In this document: positions 38,853-48,686 of the stretch, piece by piece
Position numbering within the stretch: position 1 is the first letter of the stretch
Layout of the letters: each line of letters begins with the position of its first letter
DNA from: Accumulibacter sp.
Lineage (GTDB): Bacteria; Pseudomonadota; Gammaproteobacteria; Burkholderiales; Rhodocyclaceae
Assembly: GCF_029255285.1 (NCBI RefSeq)
Contig: NZ_JAPUVI010000091.1
Span: forward strand, 1-60,155
DNA length: 60,155 nucleotides
Reading direction: 5' to 3'
Notes under the pieces: model-generated
Told to the model about the DNA's origin: nothing
What the model saw: the letters and a program-made list of their open reading frames with translations, nothing else
Databases searched by the model: none
Translations under genes and position numbers: made by a program

Positions 38853-38921
38853 CCTCGCTCGTAAACTGAGCGCGCTGTTCTCCTTTTATGGTCTTAGGAG
38901 TTCCGGTTTCGGCCCGAACTC

Positions 38922-38966
38922 GGGGGGCACCTGAATACTGCACCGGGTGCTCCCCGCCATCTTTTT
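38922..38966 (+). terminator. hairpin with trailing T-run, function unclear
   Basis: Arms 38922-38931 and 38946-38955 pair over 10 bp with one G-T pair and a 14-nt loop, followed 6 nt later by TTTTT (38962-38966). No plus-strand gene is seen upstream, so it may end an unannotated short transcript. Confidence 0.3.
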
Positions 38967-39144
38967 CTCTTGGGAGTAAGGCAGCGCACCGTGTCGGGCT
39001 CGTTACCTCGTTACGGGTGGCGCGTGCAAACTTTGCGAGTGTAGCAAAAAGCCGCGGCTTCGCGACGTTTGGGGCGGCGCCTACGACGGCTTGCGTGTCC
39101 GGACTCCCGCAGGCCACCCGCAGGCAGCGCCGGATGCTTTGCAG

Positions 39145-40335
39145 TCATGCTCCGTCGCGGTCGGCGTTTACTCCGAGAGCCGTTTCGACCAGTCGCACCC
39201 AGTAGCTGACGCCGATTGGCAGGATCGCATCATTGAAGTCGTAATGCGGATTGTGCAGAGTACAGCCACCCGTGCCCGGGCCATTGCCCAGCCAAACGTA
39301 GCAACCGGGCCGCGCGCGCAGCATGTAGGCGAAATCCTCGGCTCCCATCGACGGCAGGTCGTTCTCGCGGACCTTGTCGCGACCCAACAAGTCGGTAGCC
39401 ACGCGTTGGCAGATCTCCGTTTCCGCCCTGCTGTTGATGGTTGGTGGATAGCAATGATCGAAACGCACCGAAATTTGCGCCGCGAAGACGCTGGCGATCC
39501 CGCGACATAGGCGCTCGATGGCGCGTTCGACAAGATCCTGGATTTCCCCCGTAAACGTGCGGATCGTGCCGCGCAATACCGCGTCGTCGGGGATGACGTT
39601 CCACGCCTCGCCGGAGTGAATCTGCGTCACGCTGACCACCGCAGACTCGCACGGATGTACGTTGCGGGCAACGACGGTCTGCAGCGCGAGAACCAGATGG
39701 CTGCTCACGACCAGTGTGTCGACGCCCTCTTGCGGCATCGCCGCGTGGCAGCCATGACCGCGTACCGAGATCTCGAAGGTGCAGGTTCCGGCCATTACCG
39801 CACCCGGCATCACGGCCATTTCGCCGACCGGAATCCCCGGCCAATTGTGCAGGCCGAAAATCGCATCCATGGGAAACTGTTCGAACAGCCCGTCGGCGAT
39901 CATTACCGCCGCACCGCCTTCGGACTCCTCGGCCGGCTGAAAGACGAAATAGACGGTGCCGTCGAAATCCAGTTCGTCCCGGTGCTCGGCCAAGTAGCGT
40001 GCGGCGCCGAGCAACATGGCGGTGTGGCCGTCGTGACCGCAGGCATGCATTCGCCCTTCGTTGCGCGACCGGTGCGGGCACTCCCCTTTTTCCTGTAGCG
40101 GCAAGGCGTCCATGTCGGCCCGCAAGCCGATCGCACGCCGACTATCCCCCTTGCGCAGAACGCCGACGACGCCTGTTCCGGCCAGGCCGCGGTGGACCGC
40201 CAGCCCGTAGCTGTTCAGCTCGCGGGCGACCACTTCGGAGGTTCGTGTTTCCTTGAAAGCCAGCTCGGGGTGCGCGTGCAGGTCGTGCCGAATTGCCGTG
40301 AGGTCGGCGATGAAGGGAATATTCAGAGTAGTCAT
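39145..40335 (-). CDS. M20 family amidohydrolase (hippurate hydrolase-like)
   Basis: A zinc-dependent amidohydrolase of 396 residues that would cleave N-acyl amino acids such as hippurate or N-acetyl amino acids. ATG 40335 gives MTTLNIPFIADLTAIRHDLHAHPELAF, the family N-terminus. Metal ligands are in RMHACGHDGHTAMLLGAARYLA, the catalytic Glu pair in FVFQPAEESEGGAAVMI, then 'FGLHNWPGIPVG' and 'MGAEDFAYML'. A longer open frame (40425) extends upstream without a ribosome-binding site. Divergent from rapZ; the exact substrate cannot be read from sequence. Confidence 0.92.
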   Translation of the reverse strand: MTTLNIPFIADLTAIRHDLHAHPELAFKETRTSEVVARELNSYGLAVHRGLAGTGVVGVLRKGDSRRAIGLRADMDALPLQEKGECPHRSRNEGRMHACGHDGHTAMLLGAARYLAEHRDELDFDGTVYFVFQPAEESEGGAAVMIADGLFEQFPMDAIFGLHNWPGIPVGEMAVMPGAVMAGTCTFEISVRGHGCHAAMPQEGVDTLVVSSHLVLALQTVVARNVHPCESAVVSVTQIHSGEAWNVIPDDAVLRGTIRTFTGEIQDLVERAIERLCRGIASVFAAQISVRFDHCYPPTINSRAETEICQRVATDLLGRDKVRENDLPSMGAEDFAYMLRARPGCYVWLGNGPGTGGCTLHNPHYDFNDAILPIGVSYWVRLVETALGVNADRDGA

Positions 40336-40419
40336 GAGCCTGGCCCGAGAAATCAAATCGGTATTAGTGTACGCCACAGCAACTTGTCGTGGAGCCAGCC
40401 ATCCGTTATGCTTTGTGAC

Positions 40420-41301
40420 ATGCATCTCGTTCTCATCAGCGGCCTCTCAGGCTCCGGCAAGTCGATTGCCCTCAAGGTGCTTGAGGACGCGAATTACTAC
40501 TGTGTCGACAACCTTCCATCGCAGCTGTTGCAGCCGCTTGTCGAGCAACTCGGGCAACAAGGGTACGACAAGGTCGCCGTGGTCATCGACATTCGCGGCG
40601 GTGACAGCGTGGCCAGGCTGCCACGGCAGCTCGACGCGCTGCGCGCCAACGATCTCGAGCTCCAGTTCCTGTTTCTCGATGCCCAGGACGAGACACTGAT
40701 CAAGCGCTACTCCGAGACGCGCCGCCGACATCCGCTGGCCAGCGACCAACTGACGCTGACCGAAGCCATTGCCGAAGAACGGGTTCGCCTTGCCGGCTTG
40801 GCGGCACTCGGACACCACATGGACACCAGCGGCCTGAAGGCCAGCGTGCTGCGCGAGTGGGTCCGCCAGTTCATTGCCGCCGGAGTGGGGGCGGACCCCT
40901 GCCAGGGACTGACCCTGCTGTTCGAATCTTTCGGCTTCAAGAACGGTGTCCCGCTCGACGCCGATTTGGTATTCGACGTTCGCTGTCTGCCCAATCCCCA
41001 CTACGACGCCAATCTGCGACCGCTGACCGGGCGCGACGCGGCGGTGATCGATTTTCTCGAGGCGGAATCCGAAGTGTTGCGCATGCGCAGCGATGTCGCC
41101 GGCTTCATTCGTGCCTGGCTGCCGGCCTACGTCCAGGATAGCCGTAATTACCTGACGGTCGGGATCGGCTGCACGGGGGGGCAGCATCGCTCGGTGTACC
41201 TGGCCGAGTGGTTGGGACGCGAGTTTCGCGGTTGCGCGCGCGTGCTGATCCGGCACCGCGAGCTGGGCCCGTTGACTGCGGGCTGCCGTGAAGCTCCGTG
41301 A
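40420..41301 (+). CDS. rapZ: RNase adapter protein RapZ
   Basis: RapZ is a nucleotide- and amino-sugar-phosphate-binding protein; in E. coli it directs RNase E to the GlmZ sRNA and so controls glmS. The 293-residue product begins MHLVLISGLSGSGKSIALKVLED with an intact Walker A. The rest is typical: FLDAQDETLIKRYSETRRRHPL, FESFGFKNGVPLDADLVFDVRCLPNPHYD and 'LTVGIGCTGGQHRSVYLAE' with CTGGQHRS. The frame is open upstream to 40192; ATG 40420 fits the family. Usual neighbours hprK and ptsN are absent. It overlaps the next gene by GTGA. Confidence 0.96.
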   Translation: MHLVLISGLSGSGKSIALKVLEDANYYCVDNLPSQLLQPLVEQLGQQGYDKVAVVIDIRGGDSVARLPRQLDALRANDLELQFLFLDAQDETLIKRYSETRRRHPLASDQLTLTEAIAEERVRLAGLAALGHHMDTSGLKASVLREWVRQFIAAGVGADPCQGLTLLFESFGFKNGVPLDADLVFDVRCLPNPHYDANLRPLTGRDAAVIDFLEAESEVLRMRSDVAGFIRAWLPAYVQDSRNYLTVGIGCTGGQHRSVYLAEWLGREFRGCARVLIRHRELGPLTAGCREAP

Positions 41302-41669
41302 GGCCGACCTCGGTAAAGCCCGGCGATTGCCTGGTCGCCGCCCTGGGTCTCGGGGTTTGTGCGGCATCGTTTCCTCTTGCCTGGCAGGCGGGTATCGCCG
41401 ACAAGGCGGTCATCAGGCGTGGCGGCGAGTTGTTCACGGAAATCGATCTGTCACGCAACGGCCGGATTGACGTGCCGGGGCCGCTGGGTATTACGACAGT
41501 CGTCGTCGACCAGCGCCGGGCGCGCGTCGCGGCGGATCCGGGGCCCCGTCAGTACTGCGTGCGTCAGGGCTGGCTGGCGCGCGCCGGCGAGATCGCCGTT
41601 TGCGCCCCGAATCAGGTTAGCGTCGAGATTCGTGGCAGCCGAAGAGCCTACGACTCGATGTCCTACTGA
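41298..41669 (+). CDS. NusG domain II-containing membrane-anchored protein
   Basis: A 123-residue protein with an N-terminal hydrophobic segment (CLVAALGLGVCAASFPLAW, residues 10-28). A NusG domain II-like beta domain follows: KAVIRRGGELFTEIDLSRNGRIDVPGPLGITTVVVD, then QYCVRQGWLARAGEIAVCAPNQVSVEI. That domain pattern (R.G......L......V.G..G......G..C..GWI.R.GE...C.PN...I.I) is well conserved. Function is unknown. GTG 41298 overlaps the rapZ stop, so expression is coupled to rapZ. Confidence 0.8.
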   Translation: MRPTSVKPGDCLVAALGLGVCAASFPLAWQAGIADKAVIRRGGELFTEIDLSRNGRIDVPGPLGITTVVVDQRRARVAADPGPRQYCVRQGWLARAGEIAVCAPNQVSVEIRGSRRAYDSMSY

Positions 41670-41729
41670 AGGGCGTAGGCTCGACGGGCGCGGGCGCCCG
41701 GCGTGGCCCGACGATATTTCCCCACGTCG

Positions 41730-41757
41730 CTGGCAAAGGTCGCCGATCGGTTATAAT
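41730..41757 (+). promoter_or_regulatory. promoter of the ahcY operon
   Basis: CTGGCA (41730-41735) and TATAAT (41752-41757) are 16 bp apart. The start of transcription would fall about 41764, a few bases before the SAH riboswitch. Confidence 0.65.
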
Positions 41758-41768
41758 CCACAACTTAA

Positions 41769-41832
41769 TCCGAGGAGCGCTGCAGGGCCGTCGAGCGACG
41801 GTTTCAGGCTCGGATTCCTCAAACGGCGCTCA
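41769..41832 (+). promoter_or_regulatory. SAH riboswitch upstream of ahcY
   Basis: The S-adenosylhomocysteine riboswitch consensus is present: TCCGAGGAGCGCTGC at 41769-41783, a variable GACGG-type stem, then AGGCTCGGA, closing P1, and the pseudoknot strand ACGGCGCTCA ending near 41832. GAGCGC in the first strand pairs with GCGCTC in the last. SAH riboswitches turn expression on when SAH accumulates and almost always precede ahcY, as here. 115 nt separate it from the ahcY start. Confidence 0.93.
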
Positions 41833-41947
41833 TCCGACCAACCCGTACCGGGTATGGGAAGATGGGTGGACGCCGGTCGAAAGTCTTCAGCCGGCACTCA
41901 CCGCAGCTTTCCTGCCCCGGTCACAGTCATGATGGAGCCTTACTGTG

Positions 41948-43357
<1,410 letters not shown>

Positions 43358-43382
43358 TGTCGGCTTTCTACAGGAGGGCGCC

Positions 43383-43733
43383 GTGCGTCTGATCCTCGCC
43401 TGGCTGGTCAACGCCTGCGCCTTGCTGGCCGTTGCCTACCTCATGCCATCGATTCAAGTGGCCTCATTCGGATCGGCGCTGCTCGCCGCAGCGGTCCTCG
43501 GGTTGGTGAACAGCCTCCTGCGCCCGCTGCTGGTCCTGCTCACGCTGCCGGTGACGCTGCTCACGCTGGGGCTCTTCCTCTTCGTGCTGAACGGCCTGAT
43601 GTTCTGGCTGGCCGCCTCCTTGCTCGAGGGCTTCGTGGTCGGCGGCTTCTGGTCGGCGGTTTTCGGCGCCGTTCTGTACAGTATCTTCTCGGCGATCATT
43701 TCTTCGCTATTGGCGACCGGGAAAAACAGGTAA
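43383..43733 (+). CDS. small membrane protein, phage-holin family 4 / YvlD-like
   Basis: A 116-residue integral membrane protein with about four helices: MRLILAWLVNACALLAVAYLMPSIQVASFGSALLAAAVLGLVNSLLRPLLVLLTLPVTLLTLGLFLFVLNGLMFWLAASLLEGFVVGGFW. The NSLLRPLL...LTLPVTLLTLGLF..V.N segment is the hallmark of the YvlD/'mycobacterial 4 TM phage holin' family, of unknown function despite the name. The GTG start 43383 follows AGGAGG at 5 nt. It lies 25 nt after ahcY and 6 nt before metF; the same gene is often found between ahcY and metF in Betaproteobacteria. Confidence 0.88.
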   Translation: MRLILAWLVNACALLAVAYLMPSIQVASFGSALLAAAVLGLVNSLLRPLLVLLTLPVTLLTLGLFLFVLNGLMFWLAASLLEGFVVGGFWSAVFGAVLYSIFSAIISSLLATGKNR

Positions 43734-43739
43734 CCCGTG

Positions 43740-44630
43740 ATGACCCAGGACACTCGTACCTTCAGCCTCGAACTGTTCCCGCCACAGACGGCCGAGGGCG
43801 CCGATAAATTGCGCGCGGCGCGCGCCCAAATGGCTCTGCTCGAGCCCCGCTTCTTTTCCGTCACCTTTGGCGCTGGCGGTTCGACGCGTGACCGGACGCT
43901 GGCCACCGTTCTCGAAATCCAGCGCGAAGGACATGCCGCCGCACCGCATCTGTCGTGCGTCGGCTCGACACCGGACAGTATCCGCAGCATCCTCGAACAG
44001 TATCGCTCGCACGGCATCCGGCACCTCGTCGCGTTGCGTGGCGACCTGCCCTCGGGTATGGCTAGGCCGGGGAGCTTTCGCTATGCCAATGAACTCGTCG
44101 AGTTCATTCGCGCCGAAACCGGCGACTGGTTCACGATCGAGGTCGCGGCTTACCCGGAGTACCATCCGCAGGCGAAGAGTCCGCGCGACGACTTGCTGGC
44201 CTTCAAACGTAAACTCGACGCCGGGGCCAACTCGGCGATCACGCAGTATTTCTACAACTTCGACGCTTACGCCCACTTCATAGACGACTGCCGGGGCATC
44301 GGCATCGACGTGCCGATCGTCCCTGGCGTCATGCCGATCTCGAGCTACAGCAGCCTGGCGCGTTTTTCGGACAATTGTGGCGCCGAGATCCCGCGCTGGA
44401 TCAGGCGAAGGCTCGAAAGCTACGGTGACGATGCGACGTCGATCCGCGCCTTTGGCCTGGATGTGGTGACGCAACTTTGCGAAAAGCTGCTCGCCAGCGG
44501 GGCCCCCGGCCTGCACTTCTACACGCTTAACCAAGTGTCGTTGACCCGTGAGCTGTGGCACCGCCTCAGGCTTCCGGGCGGTGCCGCCCGGCCTGCCGTG
44601 TCAAGCTCGATCGAGGGTGGCGAGGCATGA
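43740..44630 (+). CDS. metF: methylenetetrahydrofolate reductase MetF
   Basis: MetF reduces 5,10-methylene-THF to 5-methyl-THF with FAD and NADH; the product remethylates homocysteine made by AhcY. The 296-residue product has FSLELFPPQT, FFSVTFGAGGSTRD, HLSCVGSTPDSIRSIL, IRHLVALRGDLPSG, 'EVAAYPEYHP' and ITQYFYNFDAY, and ends GLHFYTLNQVSLTRELW. A GTG three bases upstream (43737) is alternative. It is coupled to the J-domain gene by an ATGA overlap at 44627-44630. Confidence 0.97.
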   Translation: MTQDTRTFSLELFPPQTAEGADKLRAARAQMALLEPRFFSVTFGAGGSTRDRTLATVLEIQREGHAAAPHLSCVGSTPDSIRSILEQYRSHGIRHLVALRGDLPSGMARPGSFRYANELVEFIRAETGDWFTIEVAAYPEYHPQAKSPRDDLLAFKRKLDAGANSAITQYFYNFDAYAHFIDDCRGIGIDVPIVPGVMPISSYSSLARFSDNCGAEIPRWIRRRLESYGDDATSIRAFGLDVVTQLCEKLLASGAPGLHFYTLNQVSLTRELWHRLRLPGGAARPAVSSSIEGGEA

Positions 44631-44901
44631 AGGACCATTACGCTGCGCTGGGCCTGGCCAGCGATGCGACAGGCGAAGACGTCAGGCGGGCGTATCGCCG
44701 GAAAGCGTTGCAGTATCATCCTGACCGGAACGCCGCCGCCGACGCTACCGACCGCTTCCGCGACGTGCAGGAAGCCTACGACACGCTGTCCGACCAACAG
44801 CGCCGGCAGGCCTACGACGACAATCGCCGGCGCAATCTTCTCGACAACCCGCTGGTGACGGCGCGCGAGATCTGGAAGAGCTATCTGGGAGGAGTGCTGC
44901 C

Positions 44902-44905
<4 letters not shown>
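44627..44905 (+). CDS. short J-domain (DnaJ-like) protein
   Basis: A 92-residue protein that is almost only a J domain: DHYAALGLASDATGEDVRRAYRRKALQYHPDRN with the HPD motif at residues 31-33, then FRDVQEAYDTLSDQQRRQAYDD. It lacks Gly/Phe and zinc-finger regions, so it is a class C type. J domains stimulate Hsp70 ATPase and specify substrates. A 20-residue tail (LLDNPLVTAREIWKSYLGGVLP) follows. Start ATG 44627 overlaps the metF stop; its stop overlaps the next gene (TTGA). A role with the three downstream unknown proteins is inferred from coupling only. Confidence 0.93.
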
Positions 44906-45486
<581 letters not shown>

Positions 45487-45490
45487 GCCA

Positions 45491-46216
45491 ATGAGCCACC
45501 CGATACGCCTGAAGGCAGAAAAGCTAATCCACGCCGGTGACATCGTCGGCGCCGAGAAGGCCCTGGTTTCGCTGGTCGACAGTGAGGGCGATACGGCATT
45601 GGTCGTCGTGCTGGACGATCTGCCGGCCAAGGATCTGCTGGCTATCCTGCGGGATTTCGATTCGTCGCGCGAATCGGTCGTCAACCTGCTGGTTACGCCG
45701 GAACAGTTCGCCCGCGCCATCGTCCTCGAACGGCGCTATGCCGACGCGAGTCACGAGCGCCTGCGCGGAATGCTCAACTCGGTGATCTTTCGGGCCGGCA
45801 GCGACCCTGGAGAGTTTCTGGCCGCGATCGGCGACATCGACGGCGGCTGCGACGTGCTGGCCGATTACCTGGCCGATCGTGTCGAAAGTGTCGAGCATTT
45901 TTTCCGTACCGGCAGTTTTGGTTTTTTCGACGACGGCGACGACTCGCTGGCCGATCTGAACGACGAGGAACGTCTCGACGCGCTTTCCGATCCCGATTCC
46001 AACCGCCCGTTTCTGAGCCATAGCGAGGTTACCGACCACGATTGGATGGAATTGGCCTGGCTACTGCGTTATCAGCAGCCGGAGCTCTTCCGCGACGTCC
46101 TGCTGACCCTGCGGGCACGTGCCAGGGCGGACGAGCTTCGGCGGGCGGCGTCGGACGGTGCTCCGGAGGAAACACCGGCGCCTGAGGCCGGGCCAGAGGA
46201 AGAGTCGGCGCTCTAA
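45491..46216 (+). CDS. unrecognised acidic helical protein
   Basis: No family recognised with confidence. ATG 45491 is 4 nt after the previous stop. The 241-residue product begins MSHPIRLKAEKLIHAGDIVGAEKALVSLVDSEGDTAL, then 'LVVVLDDLPAKDLLAILRDFDSSRESVVNLLVTPEQFARAIVLERRY', which resembles MgtE-N/HEAT-like helical pairs. An acidic 'GSFGFFDDGDDSLADLNDEERLDALSD' follows, and 'HDWMELAWLLRYQQPELFRDVLLTLRARA', then an acidic Pro/Glu tail. No signal peptide. Same operon as the J-domain gene. Confidence 0.72.
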   Translation: MSHPIRLKAEKLIHAGDIVGAEKALVSLVDSEGDTALVVVLDDLPAKDLLAILRDFDSSRESVVNLLVTPEQFARAIVLERRYADASHERLRGMLNSVIFRAGSDPGEFLAAIGDIDGGCDVLADYLADRVESVEHFFRTGSFGFFDDGDDSLADLNDEERLDALSDPDSNRPFLSHSEVTDHDWMELAWLLRYQQPELFRDVLLTLRARARADELRRAASDGAPEETPAPEAGPEEESAL

Positions 46217-46258
46217 GCGCGGGCAGATCGCATCGAGCGCTACGGACTCGCCACGATG

Positions 46259-47470
46259 ATGTCAACGTCCACAGCGAACGACAACCGCCAGGTCGCCGTT
46301 TTCGACGATCGGCCATTTTTCGAGAAAGCCCTCATTTACGGCGTGCGCAACCGGATCATCGATCAGGCGACGATCGATCGTATCCAACATGACGCGCCGA
46401 AAGGAATGGTGCAGATCGCCGAGCATTTCGGCACCCAGTACTTGCGTCCCAATATCGAAGAAGCGCGCGTCCGTATCGTCAGGCTCGTCAGCCTTTACCT
46501 CGAAGAGTTCAGCGGTGGCGATCTCGCGCAAGCCGCCCGATCCCTGCGGGACAATTCCTTCCTTTCGCATTCGCGGGGCGGATCCGATTTGCTCAAGAGG
46601 CTTTGGGCAATGCCCGAGGACAGTTCCATCGGACTCCTGGTCAATCGTTCGCAGAAGTCGTTTCTGGCCGACTGGTCGCTACGTACTCCCGACGAGTATA
46701 GACAGGTGCTCGAACAACGCCGCGGGAATCAACTGACTATTTCCGCCGCGTTGTGGTTTGCCGATCGGCTAGGCTTGCCGCGTGCGGCGATGGTGACCGT
46801 GGCTGCCGAGTCGGTCATCCGCAGCGGACTGCTGGTCCATCTCGATGGTCGTTCGGCATTCGCTTTTCCCAATGCGGCGGAGTTCGCGGCCATGCTTTCC
46901 CGGCTCAGGAACAAGGGTGTCACGGGCAAGGGCAGGAAGCGGCTGCAGGAGATTCTGAAGGATTTGCCTCCAGCCTTTGAGCCCGTCGTGGCACACGAAC
47001 TGGGGCGGCTGGAAACCGAGGATCTGCGAAAGATCGGTGATCCCGCGCGGCCGCTCGGCGAGTTGATGCGCGAACTCGAGCCACTGTACTTCCTGCGTGA
47101 CTTCGGCCCGGAGGATGCCGGTCACTTCGACGCCGTGGCAGCTACCGATTGGCACAGGATTACCGATGGCAAGACCGACGACAGTTCCTTGCTGACCATT
47201 TTCGTCTGCTTGGCGGCCGGCAACCCGGCTCGGCCGACGCTGACCAGAAGCGCCGCCCGCACCCTGATCAGCCGAGCCCGTAGCGGCGGCTTCCGAAAGT
47301 CGCCGGCAGTCGACTTCATCAGGACGCTTGCCCCCTACACGATGCAGGAAGACCTGGAAGCCCTGTGGAACGAGTTTTTCCCCGAGGCCGAGACTTACTT
47401 GCTCGACGCTTCCGATACGACTCTCGCGGATGCGCTGTCCTTCCTGAGGGAACACTGTAACGTCGTCTGA
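46259..47470 (+). CDS. unrecognised helical protein, last gene of the J-domain unit
   Basis: No family recognised. A 403-residue product (an ATG at 46256 adds one Met). It starts MSTSTANDNRQVAVFDDRPFFEKALIYGVRNRIIDQATIDRIQHDAPKGMVQIAEHFGTQYLRPNIEEAR, then helical segments through 'LQEILKDLPPAFEPVVAHELGRLETEDLRKIGDP'. It ends FFPEAETYLLDASDTTLADALSFLREHCNVV. No membrane helix or signal is seen. The gap from the previous gene is 42 nt. The 'LVNRSQKSFLADWSLRTPDEYRQVLEQR' and 'FVCLAAGNPARPTL' parts may be useful seeds for a search. Confidence 0.75.
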   Translation: MSTSTANDNRQVAVFDDRPFFEKALIYGVRNRIIDQATIDRIQHDAPKGMVQIAEHFGTQYLRPNIEEARVRIVRLVSLYLEEFSGGDLAQAARSLRDNSFLSHSRGGSDLLKRLWAMPEDSSIGLLVNRSQKSFLADWSLRTPDEYRQVLEQRRGNQLTISAALWFADRLGLPRAAMVTVAAESVIRSGLLVHLDGRSAFAFPNAAEFAAMLSRLRNKGVTGKGRKRLQEILKDLPPAFEPVVAHELGRLETEDLRKIGDPARPLGELMRELEPLYFLRDFGPEDAGHFDAVAATDWHRITDGKTDDSSLLTIFVCLAAGNPARPTLTRSAARTLISRARSGGFRKSPAVDFIRTLAPYTMQEDLEALWNEFFPEAETYLLDASDTTLADALSFLREHCNVV

Positions 47471-47643
47471 CCACTCGCTTCGGGCGAGGAAAGCGCGAGC
47501 CGGTAGGCCGGCCACGTATTCCATGTGAGGCACTCGTCGAGGTCTGCCGCGCACCGTGGCGCCGCCCGCTGGCCAGCCAGGGCTTGCTGCAAATGCCGGC
47601 GCAGGCTAAAGTGCCGAATTGAAAAAATCTCCCGGGAGTCAGC

Positions 47644-48252
47644 GTGTTTTCCATCGTTCAGGCCGCCGGCTGGCCGATTTGGCCCTTGCTCATAGCGTCG
47701 ATCATCGCCGTTGCTCTGATCATCGAGCGCCTGGTGGCGCTGCGGCGTGCCAAGGTCGTTCCCCCTGGCCTGCTGCAGCGGGTGGTCGGCGAGTACCGGC
47801 AGAATGGCGCCACGGCAGCGATGGTCGTTGATCTTGAAGCGCATTCTCCGCTGGGACGCGTGTTGGCCGCCGGTCTGCGCAATGTCGGCGCACCACGCGA
47901 GATCATGAAAGAAGCCATCGAGGAAGTCGGCAGCGTTGTCTCGCATGACCTCGAGCGCTATCTCACGACGCTGGGTACCATTGCGGCAATCAGTCCGCTG
48001 ATGGGACTGTTCGGTACGGTGGTCGGCATGATCGAGATCTTCGGCTCGCAGGCGCCGAGCGGCAGCAATCCGATACAGCTCGCGCATGGCATTTCGGTGG
48101 CCTTGTACAACACGGGCTTTGGCCTGCTGATTGCCATCCCGAGCATGATCTTCTGGCGCCATTTCCGTGCCCTGGTCGACAGTTTGGTGATCGAGATGCA
48201 GCATCAGGCCGTGCGCTTGGTGGAAGTTCTGCACGGCGAGCGCAAGTCTTGA
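47644..48252 (+). CDS. exbB: MotA/TolQ/ExbB proton channel protein
   Basis: ExbB/TolQ proteins form the pentameric inner-membrane proton channel that energises TonB or TolA. The 202-residue product has helices at about residues 8-30 and, after a cytoplasmic loop, at about 112-135 and 160-180. The conserved 'LGTIAAISPLMGLFGTVVGMIEIF' and 'ISVALYNTGFGLLIAIPSMIFW' are typical. A GTG start at 47644 follows GGGAG. It pairs with the next gene and precedes lpxK, a conserved betaproteobacterial order. Confidence 0.94.
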   Translation: MFSIVQAAGWPIWPLLIASIIAVALIIERLVALRRAKVVPPGLLQRVVGEYRQNGATAAMVVDLEAHSPLGRVLAAGLRNVGAPREIMKEAIEEVGSVVSHDLERYLTTLGTIAAISPLMGLFGTVVGMIEIFGSQAPSGSNPIQLAHGISVALYNTGFGLLIAIPSMIFWRHFRALVDSLVIEMQHQAVRLVEVLHGERKS

Positions 48253-48266
48253 ACTGAGGCCGGGCG

Positions 48267-48686
48267 ATGAACTTCCGACGTGCCGGGCGGGCTGCGGACG
48301 CACCCGAGATCAACCTGATTCCCTTGATCGATGTCCTCTTGGTGATCATCATCTTCCTGATGCTTACCACGACCTATGCCAAGTTTTCCGGACTGGAGAT
48401 CAACCTGCCGACGGCCGATGCCAACAAGCAGCCGGAGCCGCCGAATGAAGTCAGTGTGGCGGTCACGGCGGCCGGTCAAATCCTGGTCAATAAAGCGCCG
48501 CTGGCCACGGTGAGCGTCGCCGCGATCAGCGAAGCCTTGCGTCGTGCCGCTGGCGACGCCAAGGATCCGGTGATCGTCATCAACGCCGACGCCAAGGCGA
48601 CGCACCAAAGCGTCATCGACGTTATGCAGGGGGCGCAGACCGCCGGCTATCCGCGCATTTCCTTCGCCACACAAGCGCCGCACTGA
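48267..48686 (+). CDS. exbD: ExbD/TolR biopolymer transport protein
   Basis: The periplasm-facing partner of ExbB. The 139-residue product has one membrane helix, 'INLIPLIDVLLVIIIFLMLTTTYA', with the essential Asp (LIDVLLV, near residue 24) of this family. A periplasmic C-terminal domain follows (INLPTADANKQPEPPNEVSVAVTAAGQILVNKAPL..). Its stop overlaps lpxK by TGATG. TolR and ExbD cannot be separated by sequence alone here; no tonB or tolA lies nearby. Confidence 0.93.
   Translation: MNFRRAGRAADAPEINLIPLIDVLLVIIIFLMLTTTYAKFSGLEINLPTADANKQPEPPNEVSVAVTAAGQILVNKAPLATVSVAAISEALRRAAGDAKDPVIVINADAKATHQSVIDVMQGAQTAGYPRISFATQAPH

Larger units (their letters stand above)
38810..39144. other. 335-nt spacer upstream of the response-regulator gene
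   Basis: No gene is seen. It contains the GTAAGC direct repeats (38836-38852) and a 10-bp imperfect hairpin at 38922-38955 with T5 at 38962-38966. A GC-rich stretch then runs to the end of the amidohydrolase gene. The latter transcribes toward this region, so part of it is its 3' end. Confidence 0.45.

Noticed and set aside
47474-47488. CTCGC-TTCGG-GCGAG hairpin after the last J-domain-unit gene as terminator
   Set aside because: Only 5 bp and no T-tract.
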